64,000 nucleotides of DNA from Asparagopsis taxiformis (GCA_030407315.1 JALQPE010000012.1:1-64000), one strand, 5' to 3'. Counted from the first letter of the stretch, positions 42,116 to 53,966 are shown. Made by a program: numbers and translations. The notes: generated from the sequence alone by a model not told the origin.

Positions 42116-44452
42116 TTAGAAATCATCATTGAGCAAGTCCGACATACGACGGCTTCCACCACCACCACGGCCACGATAGTTACCACGTCCACCATCATAC
42201 CCATCTCTATCACGATAGTTATCCCTTCCACCATAGCCACTACGGCCTCCACTGCGCTCACCCCTATAACCGCCTCCATCGCCATAGCCGCCCATGCGGT
42301 CACCACGGTATGATCCACGCGACTGTCTTCCACCACCGCCGCGGTAGCCACCGTCTCGGTTACGGTAACCACCACCACCGCCTCCATATCGACCACCGCC
42401 GCCTCCGAATCGGCCACCACCGCCTCCATATCGGCCGCCGCCTCGTCGGTCTTCCTTGAGCGCCGGAACACCCTCAGCAATCGTCAGAGAAATTTCAGCT
42501 CTATCACCGAGTTGAGCTGCCCCCTCCACCAACTTGTCTGCTGTCGATGTGGGGACATCCATGACCGCTGATCCATCGCGACAAAGACGAATCAAGCCAA
42601 CTCTCTTGTCACAACCAACTTGTTTCGATAGTTCGCTGACAAACCTCATGGCAAGATTGGGTAAGACTTCAAAATCAGCCTTGACGAGAAGAGTTTTCAT
42701 GCCGGGCTCACCACTCAAAACACTTCTGTCCTCCAGACGAGTGCGACGACCCGCAATTGCCAAAATTGCCGCAATCACCTCCACTTTGTTTTCGCCAGAA
42801 CTCAATATCTCCTCAGCCTTCGGTAGCAAATGTCTGACGACGCGGTCTTCAACTGTAGTCATATTACCGAGCGCCACCTCGACGGCTGCTTCAAGCGCCA
42901 TTTCGGGCGCGGGGGCGGCTTCGAGCTCAAACTTGATACGACATTCCCTTTCAAGCGTTCGGAGGTTGCGGGTCTCTCTGTCACTGTACATTACGACTGC
43001 AGTCCCAGTCTTTCCAGCGCGGCCTGTTCGTCCAGCACGGTGAATGTAGGATTCAGAATCATTGGGAACTCGGTATTGTACAACGACATCAACACCACTG
43101 ATGTCCAATCCGCGGGCTGCTACATCGGTTGCAACAAGAACTTGGAATTGTCCCTGACGGAACTGAGACAGGGTAACTTCACGCTGCTTCTGAGAGACGT
43201 CACCGTGCAATACAGCAGCTCCACAGCCGTCCAATGAGCCTGATGTTGCAAGTTCATCAGCCTCTTTCTTGGTCTGGGTAAAAACAATTGCGCGACTAGG
43301 ACCCAACTGTGCGGTATCAGTGGTATTCACACGGCTATGAACGGCGATGATGTCAGCCAACAGCGTGGCGCGAGCTTCCTCACGCTCCGGGACTCGAACA
43401 GCGCAGTGCCGAACCGTCGTGGCGGCCATTGAACCGGTTGTGACGGAATCGAATGTCACGACATCACGCTTCTGAAATTGAGAAGCAAGATTCTTCACCC
43501 AATGAGGCACAGTGGCAGAAAACAAGATGACCTGACGTTCGTCAACGGGCGGAAGAGTTTCAAATATGGTCTCAACATCCTGTGCAAAACCCATTGAAAG
43601 CATTTCATCAGCCTCATCGAGAACAGCAAATGAAATATTATCCAAACGGAGATTTCCACGGTTGAGATGGTCCATAATTCTGCCAGGGGTACCGACTACA
43701 ACGTCAACGCCACGCCTGAGAGCGCCTTCTTGCGGGCCATATGCTGAACCGCCATAGAAGCATTCCACGGACAATCCAAGGCCCTCACCAATGTACGCCA
43801 TCTCCCTCGCGACCTGCTTTGCAAGCTCACGAGTTGGGGCAAGTACGATGCATCCGGGGCCTTCCCCGCGCGGTTTGGGACCATCTCTCTGCTGGCGAAT
43901 GAATGCTAGGCGCTCCATGATCGGCAAAGCAAAGGCGAGTGTTTTGCCGGTTCCGGTGCGGGACTTTGCAATGACATCGTTACCATCGTAGAGAAGATCA
44001 AACGTACCGGCCTGTACCTCTGTAGTATGGGTTATTCCATTCTTTGCGAGACGGTCGATGGTGGCTTCAGAAAGACGAAAGGTGTCCAGGGCGGGTCCCA
44101 TGCCGTCCTTAATTTCCGGCTTCACGGCTGCTACGTCGAGTTTGTCCACAATTGCGGCGGTTTGCGCCTCGTCGTACGCCAATTCGAGGTCCGGCGTCTG
44201 CGAGAGCGCGTCCGGAACGGTGAGATCCACGTCCTCAGCGTGCACGCCATTGGAATTGGAGAGACGAGTCGAAGCGACGCAGACAAAGTTGCGCGCGCGC
44301 GGACATGTTGCAAAGAGCGCACGCGGGGACGCGGACAGAAAGGCGGAGGATTTGTGGAGCAGACGCGTTCGCTGCAAAGCTGCCAATGGAACAAATGCGT
44401 GGGAAACTGGCATTCTAGCGTGGATGAGGACGTGACGGATTGGAGCAGACAT
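42116..44452 (-). CDS. Plastid DEAD-box RNA helicase with GUCT domain (RH3-like)
   Basis: This 778-residue ATP-dependent RNA helicase has all DEAD-box motifs: Q motif region (VQAGTFDLL), motif I SRTGTGKT, PTRELAKQ, TPGRIMD, DEAD near residue 278, SAT, ATDVAARGLDISG and YIHRAGRTGRAG. A GUCT domain follows at about 590-675 (MRFVSELSKQVGCDKRVGLI), then an RGG/GYGG-rich tail that binds RNA. The combination of helicase, GUCT and Gly-rich tail is that of DDX21 and of plant RH3, which acts in chloroplast group II intron splicing and 50S ribosome assembly. The N-terminal ~70 residues are basic and Ser/Ala-rich, consistent with a transit peptide, so I favour the plastid. The ATG at 44452 is the first in frame. 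Confidence 0.94.
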   Translation of the reverse strand: MSAPIRHVLIHARMPVSHAFVPLAALQRTRLLHKSSAFLSASPRALFATCPRARNFVCVASTRLSNSNGVHAEDVDLTVPDALSQTPDLELAYDEAQTAAIVDKLDVAAVKPEIKDGMGPALDTFRLSEATIDRLAKNGITHTTEVQAGTFDLLYDGNDVIAKSRTGTGKTLAFALPIMERLAFIRQQRDGPKPRGEGPGCIVLAPTRELAKQVAREMAYIGEGLGLSVECFYGGSAYGPQEGALRRGVDVVVGTPGRIMDHLNRGNLRLDNISFAVLDEADEMLSMGFAQDVETIFETLPPVDERQVILFSATVPHWVKNLASQFQKRDVVTFDSVTTGSMAATTVRHCAVRVPEREEARATLLADIIAVHSRVNTTDTAQLGPSRAIVFTQTKKEADELATSGSLDGCGAAVLHGDVSQKQREVTLSQFRQGQFQVLVATDVAARGLDISGVDVVVQYRVPNDSESYIHRAGRTGRAGKTGTAVVMYSDRETRNLRTLERECRIKFELEAAPAPEMALEAAVEVALGNMTTVEDRVVRHLLPKAEEILSSGENKVEVIAAILAIAGRRTRLEDRSVLSGEPGMKTLLVKADFEVLPNLAMRFVSELSKQVGCDKRVGLIRLCRDGSAVMDVPTSTADKLVEGAAQLGDRAEISLTIAEGVPALKEDRRGGGRYGGGGGRFGGGGGRYGGGGGGYRNRDGGYRGGGGRQSRGSYRGDRMGGYGDGGGYRGERSGGRSGYGGRDNYRDRDGYDGGRGNYRGRGGGGSRRMSDLLNDDF

Positions 44453-44666
44453 AGTCCGTACACGATTGCCGCGAGATTAAGTCCGCGATGTGTTGGCTGA
44501 GGTCGCTACGCTCGATTTGGCAGTTGGCTGGCCGCCGCCGTCTGCCAATGTTTGCGAGCTCGCGCTGCTTTTGTTATGACAATCCCCCTCATTTGTGCGG
44601 TCAGCGTGCGTTGTCTCTTCAGTTTTTAATGGAAATTTAATATCTGCCCCCTAAATTTCTAAATTT

Positions 44667-46067
44667 TCACTCGGGACCACTTTGCCGCACTCGTTTCACA
44701 TACCGACAGTACCGCTCCACTGAAAGAACAGGCAACCGGTCCGCTCGTCGCCCAGTCCGTCCCTCCCACCCGATGTCGCGCAATCGCTGCACAATGTCCT
44801 TGGTGCGCAACCCACGCTCGTTTCCCACAATCAGCGCTATAATCCCCGAGACAAACGGCGCCGCCATGGACGTACCCGAGCTCCTTCCGTAGCTCTCGTC
44901 GCTATTCGCAACAGCGCTCCACACCTTGACGCCGGGCGCCGCCACCGACACGCATACACCGGCGTTGGAAAACTCTGCCAGACGATCCCCGACGTGCGTC
45001 GCAGCCACTGTAATCGCTTCGCGTGCACGCGCCGGCGTGAATGTGCACGCATCGGCGCCGATGTTACCCGCCGCAACAACCGATATTAATCCAAAGCGTT
45101 CGGCGCGTCCCACCGCCTCGTCGAGCGCCTTGTAGCTTCGCGCCGCACGTACGCCCAGAGATATCGATACTATACCCACCCGACGCCCCGTGCGTCCCCC
45201 GTGCAGTCGTGATCGTCGCGCATGCATCCGCATCGCATGTTCTATACCGGCTATGACGTCCCCTGACGAGCCCTCGTTGCGGTCCGATAGCGCCTTGATG
45301 CACACGACTTGTGCCATGGGCGCCAGTCCGAAATCGCGCCCGACTATCGTCGTTGCGACATGCGTCCCGTGTCCATGGTCGTCCTCTCCGCTTCGGTACG
45401 GCGCGCCAGGTGCCGTTGTGGGCGTCGCGTGTCCGCGAAGCTGGACATGCGTTGACCGACAACCCGTGTCGATTACGTAGATTACAACGCCTTTGCCGAG
45501 CGTTTTCGAGCACTGACAAACGGTTTTTTGACGCGCAAAGTCGAATACCGTGCCGTCTGGTGAAACGGCTGTCCGTCCGTTGCGCGTCTTTTCGGAGAAC
45601 TTGAGGTGTGTTATTTTCTCAAATGCGTTGTTGGTCGTGTTGGAAATCGACAGGATGCGCGAGGATATGTCGCCGGAATCGGATGTAAGTGGAGCTGCGA
45701 TGCTGATGCGATGGTCGAGTGCGACGTGCGCGAATCGACGACTTGTTGATAGGAGATTAGTCACCTGGGAATTTGCGCACTTTGCTTTGAGCATTTGGAG
45801 ATGCTCGAATTGGACTATATGTGTGCAACCGGCCTTGTGCAGTTCTTCGGCGGCTTTGTCCATGCAGAAGGGCCTAGTGCACATGGTATGGAGTGAAAAG
45901 ACGTGAGATGGTCGCTGGAGATATGTCTGCAATTTGCGCCATGCTTGTTGTGCGTCATGTTTATGTACTGGGGAAGTGGGAGCGCTTCTGGTTAGTCTGA
46001 TCTGCGGGGTCGAGTCTGTGGAGAGTACAAAACTGAAGGATAACAAGGTGAGTAGAAGGGACTTCAT
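44667..46067 (-). CDS. Secreted subtilisin-like serine protease (proteinase K type, S8)
   Basis: The 466-residue product begins with a signal peptide (MKSLLLTLLSFSFVLS). A propeptide of ~110-150 residues follows, then the S8 catalytic domain with Asp in VIYVIDTGCRSTH, His in DDHGHGTHVATT and Ser in SSGTSMAAPFVSG. The oxyanion-hole Asn is in VVAAGNIG. The several Cys residues and the overall length resemble the proteinase K branch. The product would enter the secretory pathway or vacuole and self-cleave its propeptide. I chose the ATG at 46067 because it directly starts the signal peptide; the frame extends three codons upstream without an ATG. A TATA-like TTTATAAA lies about 80 bases upstream. 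Confidence 0.95.
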   Translation of the reverse strand: MKSLLLTLLSFSFVLSTDSTPQIRLTRSAPTSPVHKHDAQQAWRKLQTYLQRPSHVFSLHTMCTRPFCMDKAAEELHKAGCTHIVQFEHLQMLKAKCANSQVTNLLSTSRRFAHVALDHRISIAAPLTSDSGDISSRILSISNTTNNAFEKITHLKFSEKTRNGRTAVSPDGTVFDFARQKTVCQCSKTLGKGVVIYVIDTGCRSTHVQLRGHATPTTAPGAPYRSGEDDHGHGTHVATTIVGRDFGLAPMAQVVCIKALSDRNEGSSGDVIAGIEHAMRMHARRSRLHGGRTGRRVGIVSISLGVRAARSYKALDEAVGRAERFGLISVVAAGNIGADACTFTPARAREAITVAATHVGDRLAEFSNAGVCVSVAAPGVKVWSAVANSDESYGRSSGTSMAAPFVSGIIALIVGNERGLRTKDIVQRLRDIGWEGRTGRRADRLPVLSVERYCRYVKRVRQSGPE

Positions 46068-46145
46068 TTCTGTCAATGCGTCTGAGAGGCTCTGTACATC
46101 GGATGAGGTGCAAATTTATTGTGTGGGGGATGCGGACATTGCACG

Positions 46146-46153
46146 TTTATAAA
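46146..46153 (-). promoter_or_regulatory. TATA-like box of the subtilase gene
   Basis: TTTATAAA lies about 79 bases upstream of the subtilase ATG at 46067. Similar elements occur 50-90 bases upstream of four other genes in this island. Confidence 0.45.
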
Positions 46154-48121
46154 GGAAAGTCGCAAGTAGAATGTACTAAGCAGATGATCTGCATAATAAA
46201 AGATTGAGGTGCTCTGAGGACGAAATTCTATGCTGGAGGAGAGTCGATCTGAGGTCGAGGCGCACTCCGGCTGCAGAAGGGCAGGCGGTTATAATTTGGC
46301 GAGAGGAGTAGTAGGAATGCAGCGCTCGTCGCGGAGGTGGACGGCTGAAAGAGACAGAGGACTGGTGCGCGCGCTTCGCTTACGAGAGCCGTCGTGTGAT
46401 TGCAAATTATGTTGTGACGCCTAATTTACGAGAGCTGCAGACATCGTACAAATATTCAAATGATCGTATCTGGCGCGGGTGATATTGTACGCAGCGACCA
46501 AGTTTGCAGCTGAATGGAATGCACATCTCGGCGTTCCGCCACCACTGAGATATTATTTGTACCAAGCGTCAACTTCTTCTCGCCTCTACAGCTGGAACAC
46601 GTGTCCACCTCTTATAGCATCTCTGGACTTTTAGAACGGGCGCGGTGCGCAACGTAGTAGCGAGCCATCGCATACGTGAAAGCAACATGTCTGCAGCGCG
46701 TCGAACAGTTGCACATGGTTGCTACGCACGTGTAACACCACGGTAACATAATCTGCCACGGGTTTCTGCAGATATACCGTTAATCGTGATGGTAATACAT
46801 ATGCTATGCGGCAAAGCAACGCGGCGTGGCAAGGCTATGCAACAGGATGCGCGACTTGATTTGCGTGTCGTAACATACGACACAAAGTGTCCGTCGTTTG
46901 GCTGGCCAACAACACACGATTGCATCTACACGACTAAATTAATTTACACCGCCTGATTCGGCTGCATGGATACAGTAAGTTTTGCAACGCATGCATTCCA
47001 CACATGTGCAAAAACCGCATAACATACGCCAAAACGCACGCTCGTTGGTTGCAGCCCGATCGTCGGAAAGCGTCAGCAAGTTGATTTATACTTCACGTGC
47101 GTGTGCAGCGCCGAGACGACGACGGTCAAACACGTGGGCTATACAAGTTGATTCCCATCTGCCAACGTGCCGTGGCGTGCTGTCAACATCGAGTAAACCA
47201 ATTGGCTTTGCGTCGGCAATGAGCGCGGAAACCGGCGCGCAATTTTTCAATTAAACCGCGAAAATTTCAGGCAGAGACTTGTATGGTACTGTGTGGCGCA
47301 GACGCGTCGCAAGTTATCCCATACGTGTCGTGGAGTATCGTATGTGACACAACCGACGGCTGTGGGCGTCTGATACCAGGTAGTACGCGCGCGTAGATCC
47401 ATCTACGCGATGGCGGTGAATGAGTGATAACTTGTAGTTGACATGCGTCGAAACACTGAATTATCGGGGCGAGTCGTCGCGCCGTGGGTGGCAACAAGTG
47501 GCGAAGTGGCGGCTCTGCTTCCCACAGCCCTGTCGAGAGAGCTTGCAACGCGGTAGACTTGCTTTGCGCTGGCTGTTTGGTCGTCGGTTTACACCGATTG
47601 GGGCGCGTTTACGGGACGAATTTGCAGACAACTTGCCTGCCTTACGCTCGCCAGCTGGCATTGCATGTGCAGTGCAGTACATGCATCGTGATATACGCTG
47701 TGTCGGGAGGAGGATTGATTTCGACCGCGCCCTCACGATGTGTTACAGTGTGAAGAAAAGTTGCAGCGACAACTTCAGACCCGATAGGCGTGTCGACCAG
47801 GCACATCATCCACCAGCCAACCAACGGCTCCGTCCGTGCTACACTGCTTCGCCATTGGTCGATTGCCGGACAAGTGGAGTATGTTCATACATCGTCTGTC
47901 AGTGACACCCATTTCTTCTGTCAGCAACTTGAGATCGATCGACGCAAAAGGCCGCATAAAGCGCCCCCGTCCCGCACATCCGGCCTGTCATATGTTGTAT
48001 ATTCGCATATTCATCATACCTGATATTCACCGTGTCAAGTTTCACTGTCCATGTTTGTCCGTTATGCATGTTCCATACCAACATTGCTGTAATATCCAAC
48101 CACAACAACTGCCTTCACAGC

Positions 48122-48127
48122 TTTATA
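48122..48127 (+). promoter_or_regulatory. TATA-like element upstream of the tail-anchored protein gene
   Basis: TTTATAG lies about 85 bases before the ATG at 48208, a spacing shared with several other genes here. Confidence 0.35.
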
Positions 48128-48207
48128 GTCCGTTCCATTCACCCCATCCGCCGCGTCTCCCTCTACCCCTCCCTCCCCTTTCCCCTCGTCGCCCGAGCAC
48201 CGGAACA

Positions 48208-48597
48208 ATGCAGACGCAACTGCGCTCAACACAGCCCTTTGTTTATCCGTTCGTCCCGAAGCGACCGCGCATCGATATCGCATCGTCGCTGCCCATTTCA
48301 AAGCAACGTTTCCGACCCAATCTCACCCCCATCCCGCTCCAACCGTCCGAGTACTATTTCACATCCACAGCCCTCCGTCGCGTCATCAACAGACTGCAAG
48401 CATGCCAACCGCAGCCTCGTGACGTCGTCATTCAACTCGGTCATGTGGACACCATGCGTTCCGTCGACGCGCTGCGATACGCCGCCGCCAAGCAATCAAG
48501 ACCGGAGCTCTATCTACACACACTACCGCTTGTGGCTATTTTGACCGCGACCGCCTTTTTCGCCACGCTCATCTTTATCAGATGGCTCAACTTTTGA
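48208..48597 (+). CDS. Hypothetical tail-anchored membrane protein (129 residues)
   Basis: I do not recognise the family. The ATG at 48208 follows GGAACA. The soluble part is rich in Arg, Pro and Gln (VPKRPRIDIASSLPISKQRF) and has a helical segment (STALRRVINRLQACQ). The last ~22 residues form one transmembrane helix (LPLVAILTATAFFATLIFI) ending RWLNF just before the stop. This is the layout of a tail-anchored protein facing the cytosol. The frame remains open upstream of this ATG, but that sequence does not look like protein. Being real is supported by the TATA-like element and the clean C-terminal helix. Confidence 0.55.
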   Translation: MQTQLRSTQPFVYPFVPKRPRIDIASSLPISKQRFRPNLTPIPLQPSEYYFTSTALRRVINRLQACQPQPRDVVIQLGHVDTMRSVDALRYAAAKQSRPELYLHTLPLVAILTATAFFATLIFIRWLNF

Positions 48598-50942
48598 ACT
48601 ATGTGCGTCATCGGCGCGCATTTTCGATGCGCTGCTGATTGCACGTCGCCATTCGATCCGGTTTTGTACAGATTTTGTAATCGGATATGGCCGTTTCAAC
48701 TGACATGCGCCCCCGTTGAGCGGATCGTGTATTGTACATTTTCATCTGAACGGAGGAGCTAGAGTCGTGCACATCTAATTCTCCGCAAACCGTCGCTCGG
48801 AACTTGCGTGCTTGGCGATTGTATTTGGTGCATTGCGCAGTTGTACTGCATCTGCGCGGTATACAGGAATAGGAAGATGCGAACATGGAGGCGCATGGAC
48901 GAGCAGAATATTGCTCGAGTTGCTGACGCGTGGCAATTCACATGCTACATAGTTGACGTCGAACGGCGGCATGGCCAGAAATGGCCGAGTGGAAGTTTTT
49001 TTGTAGGTTGTGGAACGGATAAATTTTACTGGTTGGACTGTATCACAACCGCTTTCGAGAGTTTTTTTGCGTTCAGCCGCCACCTCAATGTGTCGTCTTG
49101 CAGCAATTTAGCACTGGTCGCGCATGCGTGCACTGCTTATCAAGATTTGTTGTGCCCTATAAACCAGTGCACGTGTGGCAGTGCTGATCAGGACGTCAAT
49201 CGTTTTTTTCATGGTTGTTATATTGCCAACGCAACCTCACGCAAATTTCTGTAAGCCTTTTCACGTTGCCGTCATACACAGAGCCAGATATGCAGCTCCG
49301 GACCCAACTCATGGTCTGATGTGAGACTTGACTTTCATTTAGGTCGGCGCTGTAGGACACTTGAAAGCTAATTGCTTTGTAGCAATTATTCGGAATAAAA
49401 TCTAATTATCCCCCTCTGCGTAATGCGCGTCTGATAACCACAGATTTCGAGACGTTGATCCTCTAGCATTGGGGTCATGATGCAGTTATCGACAGAGCCA
49501 TGAGCGCGCTATTCTATTCTTGTTGCATTCGGACGGTTCAGAGTTGATAAAGTGTTTACAGCTTAACGTAATTTATGACCAATTCAGCAGACAGCTCGTT
49601 CGACTCACACCACACACCATGTCTATCTATCCGCGCTGGTCATTTTGAGCGGTTGGTACGGCGGACTTTTTATCTATATCTACAAACCCTAGAAACAATC
49701 TGTCTATCGCGCCGTCTATGCCAAGATCTAGATCGTGCTTCATGTATTCAGGGATGTTTCATGAATTATGCTAAAAAGCCACTGGTAATGCTTCGCTCCA
49801 TTGCTAATAATCTGCCATGCCAGCCTATGGGCTCGTTGCATTTTCAAAAGCTATGCTGTGGGTTACACGCTCTGTTCACGCCGAGAAAGCCCGCATTCAC
49901 ACGATAAATGTGTCTCTTGACGATCTATACACAAGCTGCAAATTCATTCGCTGGACGCTTCCCTAGTCCTCTCCACTTTCGATCCATCTGCAAATTCATT
50001 CGTCAATCGATTACTCTCTCCGAATATCACATGTCATGCGAGCAATCATTCTGCGCAACAACAACCCCAAACAGCCGATAGGGTATACAATACATGGCCC
50101 ATACGTTTGAAGCTATGAACAAAATTGACGTCGGGAGGTGAGCGACATATCTAGATATTTTCAGCAGTCATCGTGAGGCGTTTACTTTACACACATTCGT
50201 GGAAGGAATATGTCTCTCGGGCCTGCACTAGCGTGCAGACTTGCGTTGGAAAGCAAGGCATGTGTTTTCTATAACCACCCGTCACGATATATTTATCAGC
50301 TAACACTGAAAACGATCTACCTTGCCGACACATTGAGACCACAGCGATTGCCATCTACGGTGCGCAAGGAGCGACTGCATTTCAATCTTGATGCATTTAT
50401 GATTAGCTCGACGTGCCATGCTCGCAAATCACCGAACGGTGTGAGCGTGAAATGTCTTGTGGCCACACAAAGCAGGAGGCATCCAACCACTAATTGATGA
50501 TTGCATCTGCCGAATATAATCCGCCTCCAAAATAATGCAAAAAATTGCAATATCTATGTCGCTTCACCGCATCCTATAACTTCCCCACACGTGGACAACC
50601 CTAACTCGAACGTTTTTTCGGACGCCAATTACTGCGCATATGGCCCGAGCTCGCCGATCTGCATATGACAATTCGAGATGAGCTGGAAGACGACGAAACA
50701 CATATTCATTGGCTTTCTTGGCATCACGTCACCGCCTACATCGCATCTATCTCACAACTCGCCAACCTATCTTATTAACTGTCCATCTTCCCTCTCGATA
50801 ATTCTCGCATGACCGTTGGCACCACAGTTCATTGACAATTCTTACATCTCACTCCCCCGACTCAACCCTCTTCCAAACCCTATATCAACCCACCAACCCT
50901 GTCCAACACCGCGGCTCACCCGCATCTCAAATTACCTCCCAA
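48598..50942. other. Intergenic region without a supported gene
   Basis: Frames of 95-148 codons (for example plus 48808-49254) occur, but I see no domain, coiled coil or composition arguing for a gene. The right end would contain the promoter of the HAT-repeat gene. Confidence 0.45.
50880..50886 (+). promoter_or_regulatory. TATA-like element upstream of the HAT-repeat gene
   Basis: CTATATC lies about 60 bases before the ATG at 50943. Confidence 0.35.
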
Positions 50943-52559
50943 ATGGCCTCCGCATTCCTCGCCCCGTTCACGCTGCCCAGTCGCTCCGCGCCGAAAGTCG
51001 CCGCATGTCCCCGTCGCATCGCCCACCCCTCCCGGCCATGCATGTCCGCTCCATTGGCGCCCTCGCAGTCGGACGAAGACACGACCACGCCGGTGGCCAA
51101 CCTCAACCTACCGCGTCGTGCCGCCCTCGAGTTGCGTGCCGGTGACATCCAGGCCGTGGAAGCTTTGTACACCCGCCATCTATCCGAGAACCCGTCGGAT
51201 GCCCGTGTCTGGCTCGACTGGGCCAAGGCCATTGACCGTATCCATGGCCCCGCCGCTGCGGAGAATATCCTGCAACACGCAATCGACTCGGTCAGTAACG
51301 ACTCGTATCTCTGGCACTATTTGGCCGCATGTGCCCGCCGCTCCTCCGGCATCGCAGCCGCTAGAAGCGTGTACAAGCGTGCCACAGAGGCCGTGAATGC
51401 TGCCGCCATTTTTTGCTCCTGGGCCGGTCTCGAAGCCGATGCCCGAAATTTCGCTACCGCGAGAAAGCTGTATGCTCGTGCTGTCGATACCGACGCGCGT
51501 GATGGACATAGTTACATGAAATGGGCTCAATTGGAGCTGAAGCTCAAGGATGTTCGCGCAGCGAGAAGGGTGTTTGCTGAAGGTGTTAAACATGTTTCTA
51601 GAAAGTCGGCCGCCGTTTTGTACAGTGGATATGCCCAATTGGAGGTGGCCCAGGGACGCCCAGACCAGGCGCGCTTTTTGTACATGAGAGGCGCCGAGGC
51701 AGATCCCAAGGATAGGATCATTTGGCAGGCGTGGGCCTGTCTTGAAGAGAAACTTGGTAATTTGACTAGGGCTCGCGAGTTGTTTGAGAGAGGCGTTGTT
51801 GCCGATCCCAGTTTTTCGAGCAATTGGCAGGGTTGGGGACTGCTGGAGGAGCGCGAAGGGAACATCGATGCCGCTAGATGTTTGTTTGAACGCGGGACTC
51901 GTGCAGACCCGTCGGATTCAGCCAATTGGCTCGCATGGGCCAACTTGGAGGCGAAGAATGGAAATTCTACGGAGGCTGTCCGGCTGTACAATGAGGCCGC
52001 AAATCGTGTCGGACCCGTTCGTCGTGCTGCGCCGCTTTTCCTCGGATGGGCCAAGCTGGAGGCTCAGCTTGGAAACATTGACTCGGCACGCAAGCGATAT
52101 CGCTCAGGGCTTTCGCGACCAAAAGAGAAACAGCAGGATATGGTTCGATTGTTGCATTCCTGGGCAAGGATGGAGTGTAAGGAGAAGAATGTGAAGCAGG
52201 CGCGCCGATTGTTCAATGAGGCTTTGAAAACTGTTCCAAATGACCATAAGACACTGCACGCATTGGCAACTCTTGAGGAACAGGAGAGAAACTTTACTGT
52301 TGCTCGTTCGCTGCTCCGAAAAGCTGTTCGGTTTGCACCCGACGATACGCAGTCGGTGCGGTCGCTGGCGCTGTTGGAGTGGCATCATTTTGCTGATGAG
52401 GGAGGTATTGATCGGGCACGAGCTCTGTTTAGAAGGACAGCTCATCAGAAGAGGAGAGATGCATCGTTCATGAGGATTTGGGCGTCATTCGAGGAAGCGC
52501 AAGGGGATTTGGAGCTTGCGGAGCGTCTACGTGACCTTGCCAACAGGAGACGACATTGA
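50943..52559 (+). CDS. Plastid HAT/TPR-repeat RNA-binding protein (HCF107/Mbb1-like)
   Basis: The 538-residue product begins with a transit-like N-terminus (MASAFLAPFTLPSRSAPKVA). It then has about a dozen half-a-TPR (HAT) repeats with the pattern W..W...E...G....AR.LF.RG...P (for example NWQGWGLLEEREGNIDAARC and ANWLAWANLEAKNGNSTEAV). This is the architecture of Mbb1 of Chlamydomonas and HCF107 of Arabidopsis, which bind the 5' region of the psbB/psbH transcript and protect it from nucleases. A chloroplast RNA-stabilising role is therefore likely; the precise target is unknown. I chose the ATG at 50943 because the transit peptide begins there; the open frame upstream lacks an ATG. It converges on the succinyl-CoA ligase gene. 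Confidence 0.87.
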   Translation: MASAFLAPFTLPSRSAPKVAACPRRIAHPSRPCMSAPLAPSQSDEDTTTPVANLNLPRRAALELRAGDIQAVEALYTRHLSENPSDARVWLDWAKAIDRIHGPAAAENILQHAIDSVSNDSYLWHYLAACARRSSGIAAARSVYKRATEAVNAAAIFCSWAGLEADARNFATARKLYARAVDTDARDGHSYMKWAQLELKLKDVRAARRVFAEGVKHVSRKSAAVLYSGYAQLEVAQGRPDQARFLYMRGAEADPKDRIIWQAWACLEEKLGNLTRARELFERGVVADPSFSSNWQGWGLLEEREGNIDAARCLFERGTRADPSDSANWLAWANLEAKNGNSTEAVRLYNEAANRVGPVRRAAPLFLGWAKLEAQLGNIDSARKRYRSGLSRPKEKQQDMVRLLHSWARMECKEKNVKQARRLFNEALKTVPNDHKTLHALATLEEQERNFTVARSLLRKAVRFAPDDTQSVRSLALLEWHHFADEGGIDRARALFRRTAHQKRRDASFMRIWASFEEAQGDLELAERLRDLANRRRH

Positions 52560-52786
52560 AGTTGTTGACAATGGTTGCGGTGGTGCATGTGTTGCTTGCT
52601 TTTTCTAAAGTTTTGCCTCGTCCGGTTGCTCGGACGTTTAATTTATGCGGGAGACGTTGGCAAAGTTGGTACAACACGCGTCGTATATTACACCACTGCT
52701 GCTAAATCAGGCAAGTAGTCTTAGACTTTTAATACAAAACATACAAGCATTTGTGAACACCAGTATACATGACACTATGACAGCAA

Positions 52787-53716
52787 CTACGCCAACCCTG
52801 CATTCTTCATAGACTCGAGCATTGTAGCACCCAGCAAAGCGGGTGATTTGACAACAGTCACATCGGCAGCTTCCAGTGCGGCAATCTTGTCCGGGGCAGT
52901 TCCCTTGCCGCCTGAAATGATAGCACCAGCATGTCCCATTCTCCTACCAGGGGGTGCTGTCATACCGGCAATAAATCCGACAACGGGCTTCTTCACCGGA
53001 TGAGAACTGAGAAAATCGGCCGCTTGTTCCTCAGCCTGTCCCCCAATTTCACCGATCATGACGATCCCCTCTGTCTGAGGATCTTGCAAAAAGTACTGCA
53101 AACAATCAATAAAATCTGTACCATTAAACGGATCACCTCCAATACCCACACACATGCTCTGTCCCAATCCAACAAGAGTAGTCTGATTGACAGCCTCATA
53201 GGTCAAAGTACCACTACGAGAAACGACACCAATACGCCCCTTGCGATGAATATGACCGGGCATGATACCAATCTTACACTCGTCCGGATTGATAATGCCA
53301 GGACAATTGGGACCAATAAGACGAGTAGCAGTCGCATCGCGCAACAGACCTTTCACACGGACCATATCCTGCTGGGGGATGCCCTCTGTGATCGCGACAA
53401 CGAGGGGCATCTCGGCGCGCACGGCCTCCTCAATGGCGGCGGCGGCGGCAAAGGGCGGGACGAAAATGACGGAGGCATCAGCAGCGGTATGTTTACGCGC
53501 CTCGGCCACGGTCGCAAAGACGGGGCGGGAGAGATGGGTGGTGCCGGCACGTTTGGGGTTGGTACCACCGACAACCTGGGTGCCATAGGCGATTGCCTGC
53601 TCGGCGTGAAAGGTACCCTGTTTGCCGGTGAAGCCCTGGAAGAGGACCTTGGTCGCGGCGGACACGGCGGGATGGGGGCGCGGAAAGGCGCGCGAAAGGG
53701 TCTGCGCGGCGGCCAT
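52787..53716 (-). CDS. Succinyl-CoA ligase alpha subunit, mitochondrial
   Basis: With the beta subunit it converts succinyl-CoA, phosphate and ADP or GDP to succinate, CoA and nucleoside triphosphate in the tricarboxylic acid cycle. The 309-residue product has a short presequence ([16 protein letters not shown]), then the CoA-binding domain ([19 protein letters not shown]) and [20 protein letters not shown]. The ligase domain carries the phosphohistidine loop ([16 protein letters not shown], His near residue 260) and ends [14 protein letters not shown]. The length is normal. The ATG at 53716 is the only sensible start. Confidence 0.97.
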   Translation of the reverse strand: MAAAQTLSRAFPRPHPAVSAATKVLFQGFTGKQGTFHAEQAIAYGTQVVGGTNPKRAGTTHLSRPVFATVAEARKHTAADASVIFVPPFAAAAAIEEAVRAEMPLVVAITEGIPQQDMVRVKGLLRDATATRLIGPNCPGIINPDECKIGIMPGHIHRKGRIGVVSRSGTLTYEAVNQTTLVGLGQSMCVGIGGDPFNGTDFIDCLQYFLQDPQTEGIVMIGEIGGQAEEQAADFLSSHPVKKPVVGFIAGMTAPPGRRMGHAGAIISGGKGTAPDKIAALEAADVTVVKSPALLGATMLESMKNAGLA

Positions 53717-53966
53717 GGTGGATAACGGATCGGTCTATCGGTTTGTTTGGCGTCGCGTTGGATGTCGACGGACGGGGTGGGAGTCCATTGGATGCGACGG
53801 ATTCGGTGTCTATTTGGGACGGAATATTTTGGATTTTGCAAATTTGTGTCGCGTCGCATGCGAGGCGATGCGCGGCTGACGTCGCCATTTTTACATGTAC
53901 AATACTCTACAGGTTTACATACACAGAGCGGAGCCGTGCTGGGCTGGGCTAGGCGAGATGCAGCCG

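Larger units (their letters stand above)
46068..48207. other. Intergenic region without a supported gene
   Basis: Apart from the subtilase promoter at its left end and the likely promoter of the tail-anchored gene at its right end, I see no convincing gene. Frames up to ~155 codons occur on both strands but lack domains and clean starts. Confidence 0.45.

Noticed and set aside
48808..49254. 148-codon plus-strand frame with several Cys/Trp
   Set aside because: There is no repeated Cys pattern, domain or promoter-like context, and an AT/GC mix like the surrounding intergenic sequence.
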